A stretch of 64,000 nt of DNA from UBA2966 sp965242505 (GTDB lineage: Bacteria; Pseudomonadota; Alphaproteobacteria; UBA2966), in assembly GCA_965242505.1 (NCBI GenBank), contig OZ251449.1, positions 2,232,001-2,296,000 of the forward strand, in the 5' to 3' direction. Below are positions 53,837 through 62,305 of the stretch, piece after piece (position 1 is the first letter of the stretch; each line of letters begins with the position of its first letter). The notes beneath the pieces were generated by a model. It was not told the origin of the DNA. It did not search any database and saw only the letters and a program-made list of their open reading frames with translations. The translations under genes were made by a program, and so were the position numbers.

Positions 53837-54510
53837 GGCTTCTCTCCCGCCAGCGCCAGTTCCCGAGGGGACACGCCGTCGAGCAGGTCCGTGGCGTCGA
53901 AGAAGGTTGCGGAACCGACCTTCGACCGGCGGATCATCTCCCGGAGCTTGCGGTCGATGGCGTCGCTGCCGCCCGCCGCCTCCATGCGCCCGTCCAGCAG
54001 CTTCCGCGCCTCGCGCGCCCTGCCGACGGACCCCAGCGCCTCCAGCGCCCGCCGGGCGCGGGCGATCCGCACCGAGTCGACGGTCTCGGTCCCGTCCGGC
54101 TCGTTGACGACCACGACGGTGCCCTCTCCGAGCGCGATTTCGTCCAGCGTCAGGGGCCGCCTGCCCGTCCTGACGATGGCGTGCGGCCGCGGCCGGGCGA
54201 TCAGGCCGCGGATGGCCTCCTTCAACAGCGCGGCCCGTTCCTTTCCGGCGAGCGGGCCGCGCCAGTCCAGCCAGTCGGGCCGGTCCTGCAACGGCGCGCG
54301 CGGCGGAATCCTGCTGGCCACCGTCGTTCTCGCCTCGGTGACGACGATCATGCTCGGCCCGCCCTTCAGCGCGAAGGCGGCTCCTTTCCCGTCGGGCAGG
54401 CGGTAGGTCGCCCGCAGCGCCTCGTCGATGTCGCGCTTCACGTCTTTCGTGACTTTCTCCGGCGGCAACCAGTGGGAGAGCCACCGGTCCCACAACAGCC
54501 GGGACTTCAC
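53833..54510 (-). CDS. Unassigned protein at the Csf1 position of a type IV cas operon
   Basis: Protein of 225 residues with no recognised similarity. It starts VKSRLLWDRWLSHWLPPEKV from a GTG at 54510 that overlaps the csf3 stop (GTGA), and its own stop overlaps cas6e. An Arg/Lys-rich helical C-terminal half (RIARARRALEALGSVGRARE, IDRKLREMIRRSKVGS) suggests nucleic-acid contact. By position and size it is the best candidate for the large-subunit role (Csf1, Cas8-like), but it has no Cys at all, while classical Csf1 carries a zinc-binding Cys cluster. It may be a strongly diverged Csf1 or a new subunit. Confidence 0.6.
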   Translation of the reverse strand: MKSRLLWDRWLSHWLPPEKVTKDVKRDIDEALRATYRLPDGKGAAFALKGGPSMIVVTEARTTVASRIPPRAPLQDRPDWLDWRGPLAGKERAALLKEAIRGLIARPRPHAIVRTGRRPLTLDEIALGEGTVVVVNEPDGTETVDSVRIARARRALEALGSVGRAREARKLLDGRMEAAGGSDAIDRKLREMIRRSKVGSATFFDATDLLDGVSPRELALAGEKP

Positions 54511-55205
54511 GGCCCGACCCGCCGCCGCTCGCGCGGCCGGATGACGTGGGACGCCGGCAACGCGCACAGTTCGTCCGCCGTCGCCCAGCGCGGCAGCCGC
54601 GGGCGCGCCGGCCCGAAGGACACGTCTTCGTCGGGCAGACCCTTGGCGGTCCAGATCTCCTTCGGCACGACGCGGACCGGCCGGCCCGTGAAGTCCGCAT
54701 AGCCGATCTCGTCCGGCGCGCCGTCGAGCCGTTCGATCCGGGGCGCGCCCTTCAGGCGGCCGAACCCCGCCGACCGTGACTTCTTGCCGATGGCGTCGAG
54801 GCCGCCGATCAGGGTTTCGATCCCGTTCAGGTCTCCCCTGCCGACGACGAAGGCCCTTCGCGCCGCGACGGTCTCGTACCGGTCCAGGGTCGGCTTGAGG
54901 TGGTCGCGGGCGGCGACTTTCCGATGCGGCCTGCCCCGCCTGTCCGCCAACGCGCCATGATCGAAGCGGTCCCACCGCGGGTTCATGACGTACCGCGCCT
55001 CCCCGCGCGCGACCGGCCCGAGGAACAGCAACTCGCTCGCCTGGTAGATCCCGTCGGTTTCCGCAAGCGGCAGCGCGAGATGCGCCGTTTCGGCGTCTCC
55101 GGTGCGCCGGTAGACCTGATGCGCGAGCAGCCCGTCGAAGGAGACCGACCGGTTGACCAGCACCGGTTCGGCCAGCTCGAAGATGACGCGAAACGCTTCC
55201 GGCAT
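54507..55205 (-). CDS. csf3: Type IV Cas5-like protein (Csf3)
   Basis: Protein of 232 residues, first gene of the cas operon. PEAFRVIFELAEPVLVNRSV then SFDGLLAHQVYRRTGD near the N-terminus, and GIETLIGGLDAIGKKSRSAG followed by FGRLKG (about 122-147), resemble Csf3 of type IV systems, which caps the 5' handle of the crRNA like Cas5. GGAGGCGGCG lies directly before the ATG at 55205; an upstream in-frame start at 55295 would run into the repeat cluster. The upstream 1 kb is repeat DNA, so the operon promoter must lie there. Confidence 0.8.
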   Translation of the reverse strand: MPEAFRVIFELAEPVLVNRSVSFDGLLAHQVYRRTGDAETAHLALPLAETDGIYQASELLFLGPVARGEARYVMNPRWDRFDHGALADRRGRPHRKVAARDHLKPTLDRYETVAARRAFVVGRGDLNGIETLIGGLDAIGKKSRSAGFGRLKGAPRIERLDGAPDEIGYADFTGRPVRVVPKEIWTAKGLPDEDVSFGPARPRLPRWATADELCALPASHVIRPRERRRVGP

Positions 55206-55316
55206 GTCGCCGCCTCCACGGCCTCCGCCTCGTTTATGGGAACAATATGGGAACTCCGGAGTCGGAGTCAAGCCCCGAATTTCGTTTCCGTCCATCCATG
55301 AGAGTCCGCCGATGGA

Positions 55317-56165
55317 GCGCGACCCACCCCCCTCCCGACCTCCCCCCTGTCAGGGGGGAGGAGTGCGAAAAGGGGGTCCGCACACTTCGCACACCCTCCG
55401 CCCCCTTCTTCTCCCTCCCCCTTGCAGGGGGAGGGTCGGGGTGGGGGTCGCGCCGGGGGGAGAGCGTGAAAAGGCGGTCCGCACACCCGGAGCCGCACAG
55501 TCCGCACACCCTCTCGCCCCTCTTCTCCCTTTTCCTTGCAGGAGGGAGGAGGGTGAAAGGGCGGTTCGCACACCCGGATCCGCACAGTCCGCACACCGTC
55601 GGGGCACGGTCCACCCCCCTCCCGACCTCCCCCCTGTCAGGGGGGAGGAGTGTGGATGGTCAGGGGAAAGGGGCGTCGACGGCTCCCTCCCGTCCCTCTC
55701 GTTCTCCCTCTCCCTGGCAGGGGGAGGGTCGGGGTGGGGGTCGCGCCGGGGGAAGGAGTACGAAAAGGGGATCCGCACACTTCGCACACCCTCCCGCCCC
55801 TCTTCTCCCTCTTCCTTGTAGGAGGGAGGAGGGTGAAAGGGCGGTCCGCGCACCCGGATCCGCACAGTCCGCACACTTCGCACACCCTCCGGACCCCCCT
55901 CCCGACCTCCCCCCTGCCAGGGGGGAGGAGTGTGAATGGTCAGGGGGGGAGGCGGTCCGCACACCCGGATCCGCACGATCCGCACACTTCGCACACCCTC
56001 CGGACCCCCCTCCCGACCTCCCCCCTGTCAGGGGGGAGGAGTATGAATGGTCAGGGGGAAGGGGCGTCGACGGCTCCCTCCCGCCCCCCTTCTTCTCCCT
56101 CTCCCTGGCAGGGGGAGGGTCGGGGTGGGGGTCGCGCCGGGGGGAGGGGCGTCGACGGCCCCTCC
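55317..56165. repeat. Dense cluster of palindromic repeats upstream of the cas operon
   Basis: The 1,051-bp gap 55206-56256 is almost wholly repeats. Several A hairpins (e.g. CTCCCCCCTGTCAGGGGGGA) and several B hairpins alternate with a third unit seen only here, variants of GGTCCGCACACCCGGATCCG plus CACAGTCCGCACACTTCGCA. That unit recurs at about 55480, 55570, 55850 and 55960, with shorter forms elsewhere. No inverted termini like those of single copies are visible, and no gene is seen. The last 90 bp lead into the aldo/keto reductase gene. Confidence 0.85.
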
Positions 56166-56256
56166 CGTCCCGGCGACTCCCCGGCTTGAGCGGCGCGCGG
56201 TCCCGTGACACTCTCCGCGGCGTCCCGCGCCGTCGTTCGACCGATCGGAGTCACGG

Positions 56257-57246
56257 ATGGAGACCCGCCGCCTGGGCCACAGCGATATCGAGGTGTCCGC
56301 CGTCGGGCTCGGCTGCATGAGCCTGACGCCGTTCTACGGCGCGCCCGACCCCGCCGAGTCGGTCGCGACACTGAGGCGGGCGGTGGAGCTGGGCGTCACG
56401 TTCTTCGATTCGGCGCGTTTCTACGGCGACGGGCGCAACGAGGAGATCATCGGAGAGACCCTCCGGGACGTCCGCGGCCGGATCGTCCTGGCCACGAAGT
56501 GCGGCGTCTATCCGAGGCGCGAGGGCGGCGCCGGTTACAGCGGCGATCCGGAGTACGTCCGCCAGTGCTGCGACGCCAGCCTGCACCGTCTGAAGACCGA
56601 CGTCATCGATCTCTGGTATCTCCATCGCGTCGATCCCGACACGCCCGTGGAGGACACCATCGGGGCGATGGGCCGGTGCGTCGAGGCGGGCAAGGTCCGG
56701 GCGATCGGCCTCTGCGAGGTCAAGTCGGCGACCCTCCGCCGGGCTCATGCGGCCCATCCCATCGCGGCCTTGCAGAGCGAATACTCGCTCTGGGCCCGGG
56801 GTCCGGAAGGGGAAGGCGGGCTGCTCGCGGCCTGCCGCGAGCTCGGCATCGGTTTCGTCCCGTACAGCCCGCTCGGCCGCGGCTTCCTCACGGGCGCGAT
56901 CAGAAGCCGTTCCGACCTTCGGGCCGACGATCGCCGGACGGTCTTCCCGCGTTTCTCCGACAAGAACCTGGCCGAGAATCGAATGTTGCTCGACGCGATC
57001 GACGAGGTCGCCGCCGCGAAGGGCTGCGCCGCCGCGCAGGTGGCGCTGGCCTGGGTGCTCGCCCAGGGCGGCGACGTCGCGCCCATACCCGGCACCGCGC
57101 GGATCGCGCACCTGGAGCAGAACGTCGCCGCGCTCGACGTGGCGCTGGACGCCGACGACCTCGCGGAGCTCGACCGGGCGTTCCCGTTGGGCGTCGCCGC
57201 CGGCCACCGCGTTCCCGAGTTCCAGGTCCGGTACATCAATCAGTAG
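56257..57246 (+). CDS. Aldo/keto reductase
   Basis: NADPH-dependent reductase of 329 residues. The catalytic tetrad is visible: Asp and Tyr in TFFDSARFYGDGRNEE, Lys in LATKCGVYP, His in LWYLHRVDPDTP. IALC-type GKVRAIGLCEVKSATL and FVPYSPLGRGFLTGAIRS are standard, as is the C-terminal IPGTARIAHLEQNVAAL cofactor loop. It starts METRRLGHSDIEVSAVGLGC. The family reduces aldehydes and ketones; the closest general type is the YajO/pyridoxal reductase-like group. Substrate unknown. It converges on the oxoprolinase gene. Confidence 0.9.
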   Translation: METRRLGHSDIEVSAVGLGCMSLTPFYGAPDPAESVATLRRAVELGVTFFDSARFYGDGRNEEIIGETLRDVRGRIVLATKCGVYPRREGGAGYSGDPEYVRQCCDASLHRLKTDVIDLWYLHRVDPDTPVEDTIGAMGRCVEAGKVRAIGLCEVKSATLRRAHAAHPIAALQSEYSLWARGPEGEGGLLAACRELGIGFVPYSPLGRGFLTGAIRSRSDLRADDRRTVFPRFSDKNLAENRMLLDAIDEVAAAKGCAAAQVALAWVLAQGGDVAPIPGTARIAHLEQNVAALDVALDADDLAELDRAFPLGVAAGHRVPEFQVRYINQ

Positions 57247-57269
57247 TTCCGGTCGGCGGCTCCCCCCGG

Positions 57270-57319
57270 CGCGCCCCCCACCCCGACCCTCCCCCCGCCG
57301 GTGCGGGAAATGCAGGCTA
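57270..57319. repeat. Truncated composite repeat forming a stop codon
   Basis: Half of a B module (CACCCCGACCCTCCCCCCGC) joined to a repeat terminus GGTGCGGGAAATGCAGGCTA. The last three bases are the TAG stop of the oxoprolinase gene on the minus strand. Confidence 0.7.
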
Positions 57320-60300
57320 CGGCGGCGGGCGTTCTTCCGGCGGCCCGTATCCCCCGCCCGACGGCGTGTCCAGCGCGAGGACGTCGCCCGCGTCCACCTC
57401 GATCCGGTCGCAGGCCGCCAGCTCGACGGTCGTCCCGTCGGCGCGCTCGACCCACGTCCTGCCGACCTCGCCGGGTTCGCCCCCCGCCATGCCGTAGGGC
57501 GGGACCTTCCGGTGGCCCGACACGATGGCCGCCGTCATGTCCCGCAGGAACCGCAGTCTCCGGTGGGATCCGTCCCCGCCGACGTAGCGCCCGCGCCCGC
57601 CCGACCCCTTGCGGATGCGCAGACATTCGATGAGGACCGGGAACCGCCATTCGTGCACCTCCGGGTCCGCCAGCCGGCCGTTGGTCATGTGGGTCTGGAC
57701 CACCGAGGCGCCGTCGAAACCGGGGCCCGCGCCGGCGCCGCCGGCGTTGGTCTCGTAGTACTGCCAGGCGTCGTCCCCGAAGGTGACGTTGTTCATGGTC
57801 CCCTGCGACGCCGCCATGACGCCGAGCGCGCCGAACAGCGCGTCGGTGACGTACTGCGAGGTCTCCACGTTCCCGGCGACCACCGCGGCCGGGTATTCCG
57901 GCGCCAGCATCGAGCCTTCCGGCACGACGACGTCGAGCGGCTCGAGACACCCGGCGTTGAGCGGGATGTCGTCGTCGATCAGCGCGCGGAACACGTACAG
58001 CACGGCGGCCTTGCAGACGGCCGTGGGCGCGTTGAAGTTGTCGGGCCGCCGCGGCGACGTGCCGGTGAAGTCGATGGTCGCGCGCCGGGCCTCGCGGTCG
58101 ACGTCGACGCGCACGCGGATCTCGGCGCCGCTGTCCATCGGGTACGCGAATTCGCCGCCGGCGAGCGTGTCCAGCACCCGGCGCACCAGCTCCTCGGCGT
58201 TGTCCTGAACGTGCCCCATGTAGGCCCGCACGACGCCGGGGCCGTAGTGATCGACCATCCGCGCGAGCGCCTGCGCGCCCGTCTCGCAGGCGGCGATCTG
58301 CGCCGTGAGGTCAGCCATGTTCTGGTCGACGTTCCGGGACGGGTAGGGACCCGACGCGAACAGGCCGCGAGTCTCCCGCTCGCGCAGCGCGCCGTCCTCC
58401 ACCACCAGGAAGTCGTCGATCAGGACGCCCTCCTCCTCGATGACGCGCGAATGGGGCGGCACGGAACCGGGCGTCAGGCCGCCGACGTCGGCGTGATGGG
58501 CGCGGGCGCCGACGTAGAACGCCGCCCGCCGCCCCCCTTCGTCGAAGACCGGCCGCACCACCGTGACGTCGGGGAGATGGGTTCCGCCGTTGTAGGGCGT
58601 GTTCAGCATGTAGACCTCGCCGGGCCGCATGGTCCCGCGGCGGCCGCGGATCACGGCGGCGATGCTCTCGCTCATCGACCCCAGATGCACCGGCTGATGC
58701 GGGGCGTTGGCGACCAGCCGGCCCTCGGAGTCGAACAGCGCGCACGAGAAGTCGCGGCGCTCCTTGATGTTCACCGAGTACGCCGTGTTGATCAGCGCGG
58801 CGCCCATCTGCTCCGCGATCGACATGAACATGTTGTTGAACACCTCGAGCATGACCGGATCCGCCGCCGCGCGCAGATGGCGGGCCGGCTCCCCGGCCGG
58901 CGCCGCCCGATGCAGGACGAGATGGCCCCGGTCCGTCAGGCGGGCGCGCCAGCCGTCCTCGATCACGTTGGCGCCGTGCGGCTCGACGACGATGGCGGGA
59001 CCCTCCACGACGTCGCCCGGAATCATGTCCGCGCGGTCGACGACGGGCGCGGTCCGGCGCTCGCCGTCCATGAACACCGGCGTCTCGGCGACCCTCGGCA
59101 CGGACGCGCCGGTCCGGCCTTCCCGTTCGTCGCCGATCCGCCGGTCCTCGACGTCGGCGGCGCCTCCGAGCGCCTCGACCACGGCGGCTTCGAGGACCAG
59201 CGGCTTGCCGGGCATGACGAACCCATAGCGCCGGCGGTGGAGCGCCTCGAACGCGTCCGTCATCTCGTCCGCGGCGCCCAGGTCCACGGCCAGCGCCGAG
59301 TCCGTTCCGTCGTAACGGATCAGGACCCGGCGCTCGACGGTCACGGCCGCCTCCGTTCCGATCTGCTCCCGCAGCTCGCCGACGGCCGCCGCCTCCAGCT
59401 CCGCGACGACGCCCGCCAGGTCCTCGACCGCCGCCTCGTCGAGGCGCGCCTCGATGGAGCGCTCGCGCATCGCCACGATGTCGGCGAGGCCCATGCCGTA
59501 GGCGGACAGGACGCCGGCGTGCGGGTGGACGAACACGGTCCGCATCCCGAGGGAGTCGGCGAGGCGGCAGGCGTGCTGCCCGCCGGCCCCGCCGAAGCAG
59601 CAGAGCGCGTATTCGGACACGTCGTACCCCCGTTGCAGGGAGATCTTCTTGATCGCGTTCGCCATGTTCTCGACGGCGACGGTGAGGAAGCCCTCCGCCA
59701 CCCCTTCGGGGGACCGCCGGTCGCCGGTCGCGGCGGAGATCTCGGCGGCGAGGGCCGCGAACTTCCCGGCCACCGTCCGGTCGTCCAGGGGTTGATCCCG
59801 GTTCGGCCCGAACACGGCCGGGAAGAACCGCGGCGCGATGCGCCCGAGCATGACGTTGCAATCGGTGATCGTCAGCGGGCCGCCCCGCCGGTAGCAGGCC
59901 GGGCCCGGATCGGCGCCGGCGGAATCGGGGCCGACCCGGTAGCGCGCGCCGTCGAAGCGGAGGATCGAGCCGCCGCCCGCGGCAACCGTGTGGACGTGGA
60001 GCATGGGCGCGCGCATCCGCACGCCCGCAATCTCCGTCTCGAAACTGCGCTCCAGCTCTCCGGCGAAGTGCGACACGTCGGTCGACGTGCCGCCCATGTC
60101 GAAGGCGATGATTCTGTCGAGACCCGCCATGCGCGACGTCCGCGCGGCGCCCACGACGCCGCCGGCCGGCCCCGACAGGATCGAGTCCTTGCCCTGGAAC
60201 AGGCCGGCGTCCGTGAGCCCGCCGTTCGACTGCATGAACATCAGCCGCGTATCGCCGCCCCCGGCCAGGACGTCGGCGGCGACCGCGTCGACGTAGCGCC

Positions 60301-60976
60301 GCAGGATGGGCGAGAGATAGGCGTCCACCACCGTGGTGTCGCCGCGCGAGACGAACTTGATCAGCGGGCTCACCTCGTGGCTCGCGGAGACCTGCGAGAA
60401 GCCCAGGCGCCGGGCGATCCGGGCGACCCGCCGCTCGTGGTCGGGGTAGCGGTATCCGTGCATGAACGTGATGGCGGCGGACCTGTACCCCGCCTCGAAG
60501 GCGTCCGCGAGCGCGCGCTCGGCGCCGTCCTCGTCGAGGGGGACGTCGACCGCGCCATCCGCCGTCATCCGTTCGGCGACCTCGATCACCCGGCCGTGAA
60601 CGGGTTCGGGCAACACGACGTTCAGGGCGAAGAGGTCGGGACGCTGCTGGTAGCCGATCCGCAGCATGTCCCCGAATCCGCGCGTCGCGACCCACACGGT
60701 GGGTTCGCCGCGGCGCTCGAGCAGCGCGTTGGTCGCCACGGTGGTGCCCATCTTGACGCTAGCGATCCGGTCGCGGGGCAGGTCGGCGCCCGCCTCGAGC
60801 CCGAGGACGTCCCGGATGCCCTGGAGGACGGCGTCCTCGTAACGTTCCGGATCCTCCGACAGGAGCTTGCGGGTCGAGATCCGCCCCCGCGGCGAGCGGG
60901 CGACGACGTCGGTGAACGTGCCGCCGCGGTCGATCCAGAAGTGCCAGCGCCCGTCGCCGGCCGCGTCTCCGCTCAT
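57317..60976 (-). CDS. Fused 5-oxoprolinase / hydantoinase A+B protein
   Basis: Protein of 1,219 residues. Residues 1 to about 690 are HyuA-like with an ATPase fold: FWIDRGGTFTDVVARSPRGR, SVKMGTTVATNALLERRGEP, LSGPAGGVVGAARTSRMAGL and DMGGTSTDVSHFAGELERSF. The rest is HyuB-like: VFNNMFMSIAEQMGAALINT, ANAPHQPVHLGSMSESIAAV and a C-terminal GGGYGPPEERPP. Fusions of this size hydrolyse 5-oxo-L-proline to glutamate or N-substituted hydantoins, using ATP. The substrate remains open. The TAG stop comes from a repeat terminus. It stands 87 bp downstream of the MaoC gene on the same strand. Confidence 0.92.
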   Translation of the reverse strand: MSGDAAGDGRWHFWIDRGGTFTDVVARSPRGRISTRKLLSEDPERYEDAVLQGIRDVLGLEAGADLPRDRIASVKMGTTVATNALLERRGEPTVWVATRGFGDMLRIGYQQRPDLFALNVVLPEPVHGRVIEVAERMTADGAVDVPLDEDGAERALADAFEAGYRSAAITFMHGYRYPDHERRVARIARRLGFSQVSASHEVSPLIKFVSRGDTTVVDAYLSPILRRYVDAVAADVLAGGGDTRLMFMQSNGGLTDAGLFQGKDSILSGPAGGVVGAARTSRMAGLDRIIAFDMGGTSTDVSHFAGELERSFETEIAGVRMRAPMLHVHTVAAGGGSILRFDGARYRVGPDSAGADPGPACYRRGGPLTITDCNVMLGRIAPRFFPAVFGPNRDQPLDDRTVAGKFAALAAEISAATGDRRSPEGVAEGFLTVAVENMANAIKKISLQRGYDVSEYALCCFGGAGGQHACRLADSLGMRTVFVHPHAGVLSAYGMGLADIVAMRERSIEARLDEAAVEDLAGVVAELEAAAVGELREQIGTEAAVTVERRVLIRYDGTDSALAVDLGAADEMTDAFEALHRRRYGFVMPGKPLVLEAAVVEALGGAADVEDRRIGDEREGRTGASVPRVAETPVFMDGERRTAPVVDRADMIPGDVVEGPAIVVEPHGANVIEDGWRARLTDRGHLVLHRAAPAGEPARHLRAAADPVMLEVFNNMFMSIAEQMGAALINTAYSVNIKERRDFSCALFDSEGRLVANAPHQPVHLGSMSESIAAVIRGRRGTMRPGEVYMLNTPYNGGTHLPDVTVVRPVFDEGGRRAAFYVGARAHHADVGGLTPGSVPPHSRVIEEEGVLIDDFLVVEDGALRERETRGLFASGPYPSRNVDQNMADLTAQIAACETGAQALARMVDHYGPGVVRAYMGHVQDNAEELVRRVLDTLAGGEFAYPMDSGAEIRVRVDVDREARRATIDFTGTSPRRPDNFNAPTAVCKAAVLYVFRALIDDDIPLNAGCLEPLDVVVPEGSMLAPEYPAAVVAGNVETSQYVTDALFGALGVMAASQGTMNNVTFGDDAWQYYETNAGGAGAGPGFDGASVVQTHMTNGRLADPEVHEWRFPVLIECLRIRKGSGGRGRYVGGDGSHRRLRFLRDMTAAIVSGHRKVPPYGMAGGEPGEVGRTWVERADGTTVELAACDRIEVDAGDVLALDTPSGGGYGPPEERPPP

Positions 60977-61063
60977 GGCGCGGGCTCGCGCGCGCGCTCC
61001 GTCATCGCCCCGGAGCGGCCCGGGCCGGGGAACGCGGCGGGAGGACGCCCGGCGCCGCCGCGG

Positions 61064-61927
61064 TCATGCCCCCTCCACCTCCGCCCTGCCGTGATCGAGC
61101 GCCACGACGCCGCGTTCCACGGCCCAGGCGCGAAAGGACACGACGACGCCGTCGCGCCACATCTCCGTGCGGATGGTCTCGCCCGGATACACCGGCGCCG
61201 AGAACCGCAGATCGAGGCTCCGGAACCGGGCCGGGTCGTAGTCGCACCAGGTCTCGAGGATGGCGTGGCCGGCGACGCCGAGCGTGCACAGGCCGTGCAG
61301 GACCGGCGCCTCGAACCCGGCCTCCCGCGCGACGGACGGCTCCGCGTGGAGGGGGTTGAAGTCGCCCGACAGGCGGTAGAGGAGCGCGGCCTGGGGAAGC
61401 GTCGGCAGGTCGCGCGTCGCGTCGGGGGGGCGGTCGGGCAGGACGTGAACGGGCCTGCCGCCGCCGGACGGCCCGCCGAAGCCGCCATCGCCGCGGGCGA
61501 TGATCGTCCCCGTCAACGCGCACAGGAGCTCTCCCGTCGCCGCGTCCCTGAGCTCGCGCTCGTCGTGGATGAACGCGCCCTTGCCGGGACCCTTGTCGAA
61601 GATCCCGGTGATCCTCATGCGCGCCTTGACGGCGCCCGCCGGCGGCAGGACGCCGTACAGGCGCAGCCCCTGCTCTCCGTGCAGCACCCGGACCCAGTCC
61701 ACGCCGGTCCAGGGCGCCTTGAACCAGAGGCCGAAACCGGCCAGGACCGTGGCCATGGTCGGCAGCGCCAGCATGTCCTTCTCGTACACGAACCGGAGCT
61801 GGGCCTCGTCCAGGGGATCGCGGCCCAGGCCGACGCCGAGCGCGTAGAGGGCCGTGTCGGCGGTCGTATAGGTCCGCGCGGGTTCCTCGAACTCGTGGTT
61901 CATCAGCGCGTCGTAGTCCAGGCCCAA
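61064..61927 (-). CDS. MaoC-family (2-enoyl-CoA hydratase 2-like) dehydratase
   Basis: Double hot-dog protein of 287 residues. The N-terminal half has YTTADTALYALGVGLGRDPL and FVYEKDMLALPTMATVLAGF. The C-terminal half carries the hydratase 2 motif LSGDFNPLHAEPSVAREAGF with catalytic Asp and His, then EAPVLHGLCTLG. It would hydrate trans-2-enoyl-CoA to (R)-3-hydroxyacyl-CoA. A TTG at 61927, preceded by GGGGAGGGG, gives LGLDYDALMNHEFEEPARTY, the usual start for the family; an ATG at 61972 adds 15 basic residues and is the alternative. Confidence 0.85.
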   Translation of the reverse strand: MGLDYDALMNHEFEEPARTYTTADTALYALGVGLGRDPLDEAQLRFVYEKDMLALPTMATVLAGFGLWFKAPWTGVDWVRVLHGEQGLRLYGVLPPAGAVKARMRITGIFDKGPGKGAFIHDERELRDAATGELLCALTGTIIARGDGGFGGPSGGGRPVHVLPDRPPDATRDLPTLPQAALLYRLSGDFNPLHAEPSVAREAGFEAPVLHGLCTLGVAGHAILETWCDYDPARFRSLDLRFSAPVYPGETIRTEMWRDGVVVSFRAWAVERGVVALDHGRAEVEGA

Positions 61928-62034
61928 GGTCCCCTCCCCGGAATTTCGCCGCCGGCCCCCGTTGCGCCGCATTATCTCATACTCCTCGTCCGCAGGCCTC
62001 GTCCGGCGACGGGGGCGCCGCAGGGTCCGTTCGC

Positions 62035-62305
62035 GCGCCTCTCCCCTGGCGCGACCCCCACCCCGACCCTCCCCCTGCAAGGGAGAGGGAGAAGATAGGG
62101 GGGACGGGAGGGAACCATTGACGCTCCTCCCCCCGCCGCGACCCCCACCCCGACCCTCCCCCTGCAAGGGGGAGGGAGAAGAAAGGGAATGGAGAGGCTA
62201 TTGATACTCCTCCCCCATAACAGGGGGGAGGTCGGGAGGGGGGTGGACCGCGGCCCGCAACGCCGCGCGATCCTCGATCCCCGCCGGTGCGGGAAACGCG
62301 GGCTA
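62035..62305. repeat. Composite intergenic repeat (two B, one A module, terminus)
   Basis: Two B hairpins in tandem, an A hairpin with the rarer CCCCCATAACAGGGGGG loop, GGTGGACCGCGGCCCGCAAC, then CCTCGATCCCCGCCGGTGCG and a terminus GGGAAACGCGGGCTA. The CTA is the TAG stop of glnS. It accounts for most of the 375-bp gap 61928-62302. Confidence 0.85.

Noticed and set aside
52186..55205. Type III CRISPR-Cas system
   Set aside because: RAMP-like proteins are present, but there is no Cas10, Csm or Csx gene, and a DinG helicase and Cas6e are present instead.
55317..56165. Second CRISPR array or protein-coding region
   Set aside because: The repeated hairpins are irregularly spaced and differ in kind, and open frames there read only as Pro/Gly/Arg-rich repeats.
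56747..62098. Very long plus-strand open frame (over 5 kb)
   Set aside because: It lies antisense to the oxoprolinase and MaoC genes and arises from their GC-rich codon pattern; the translation is low-complexity with no family motif.
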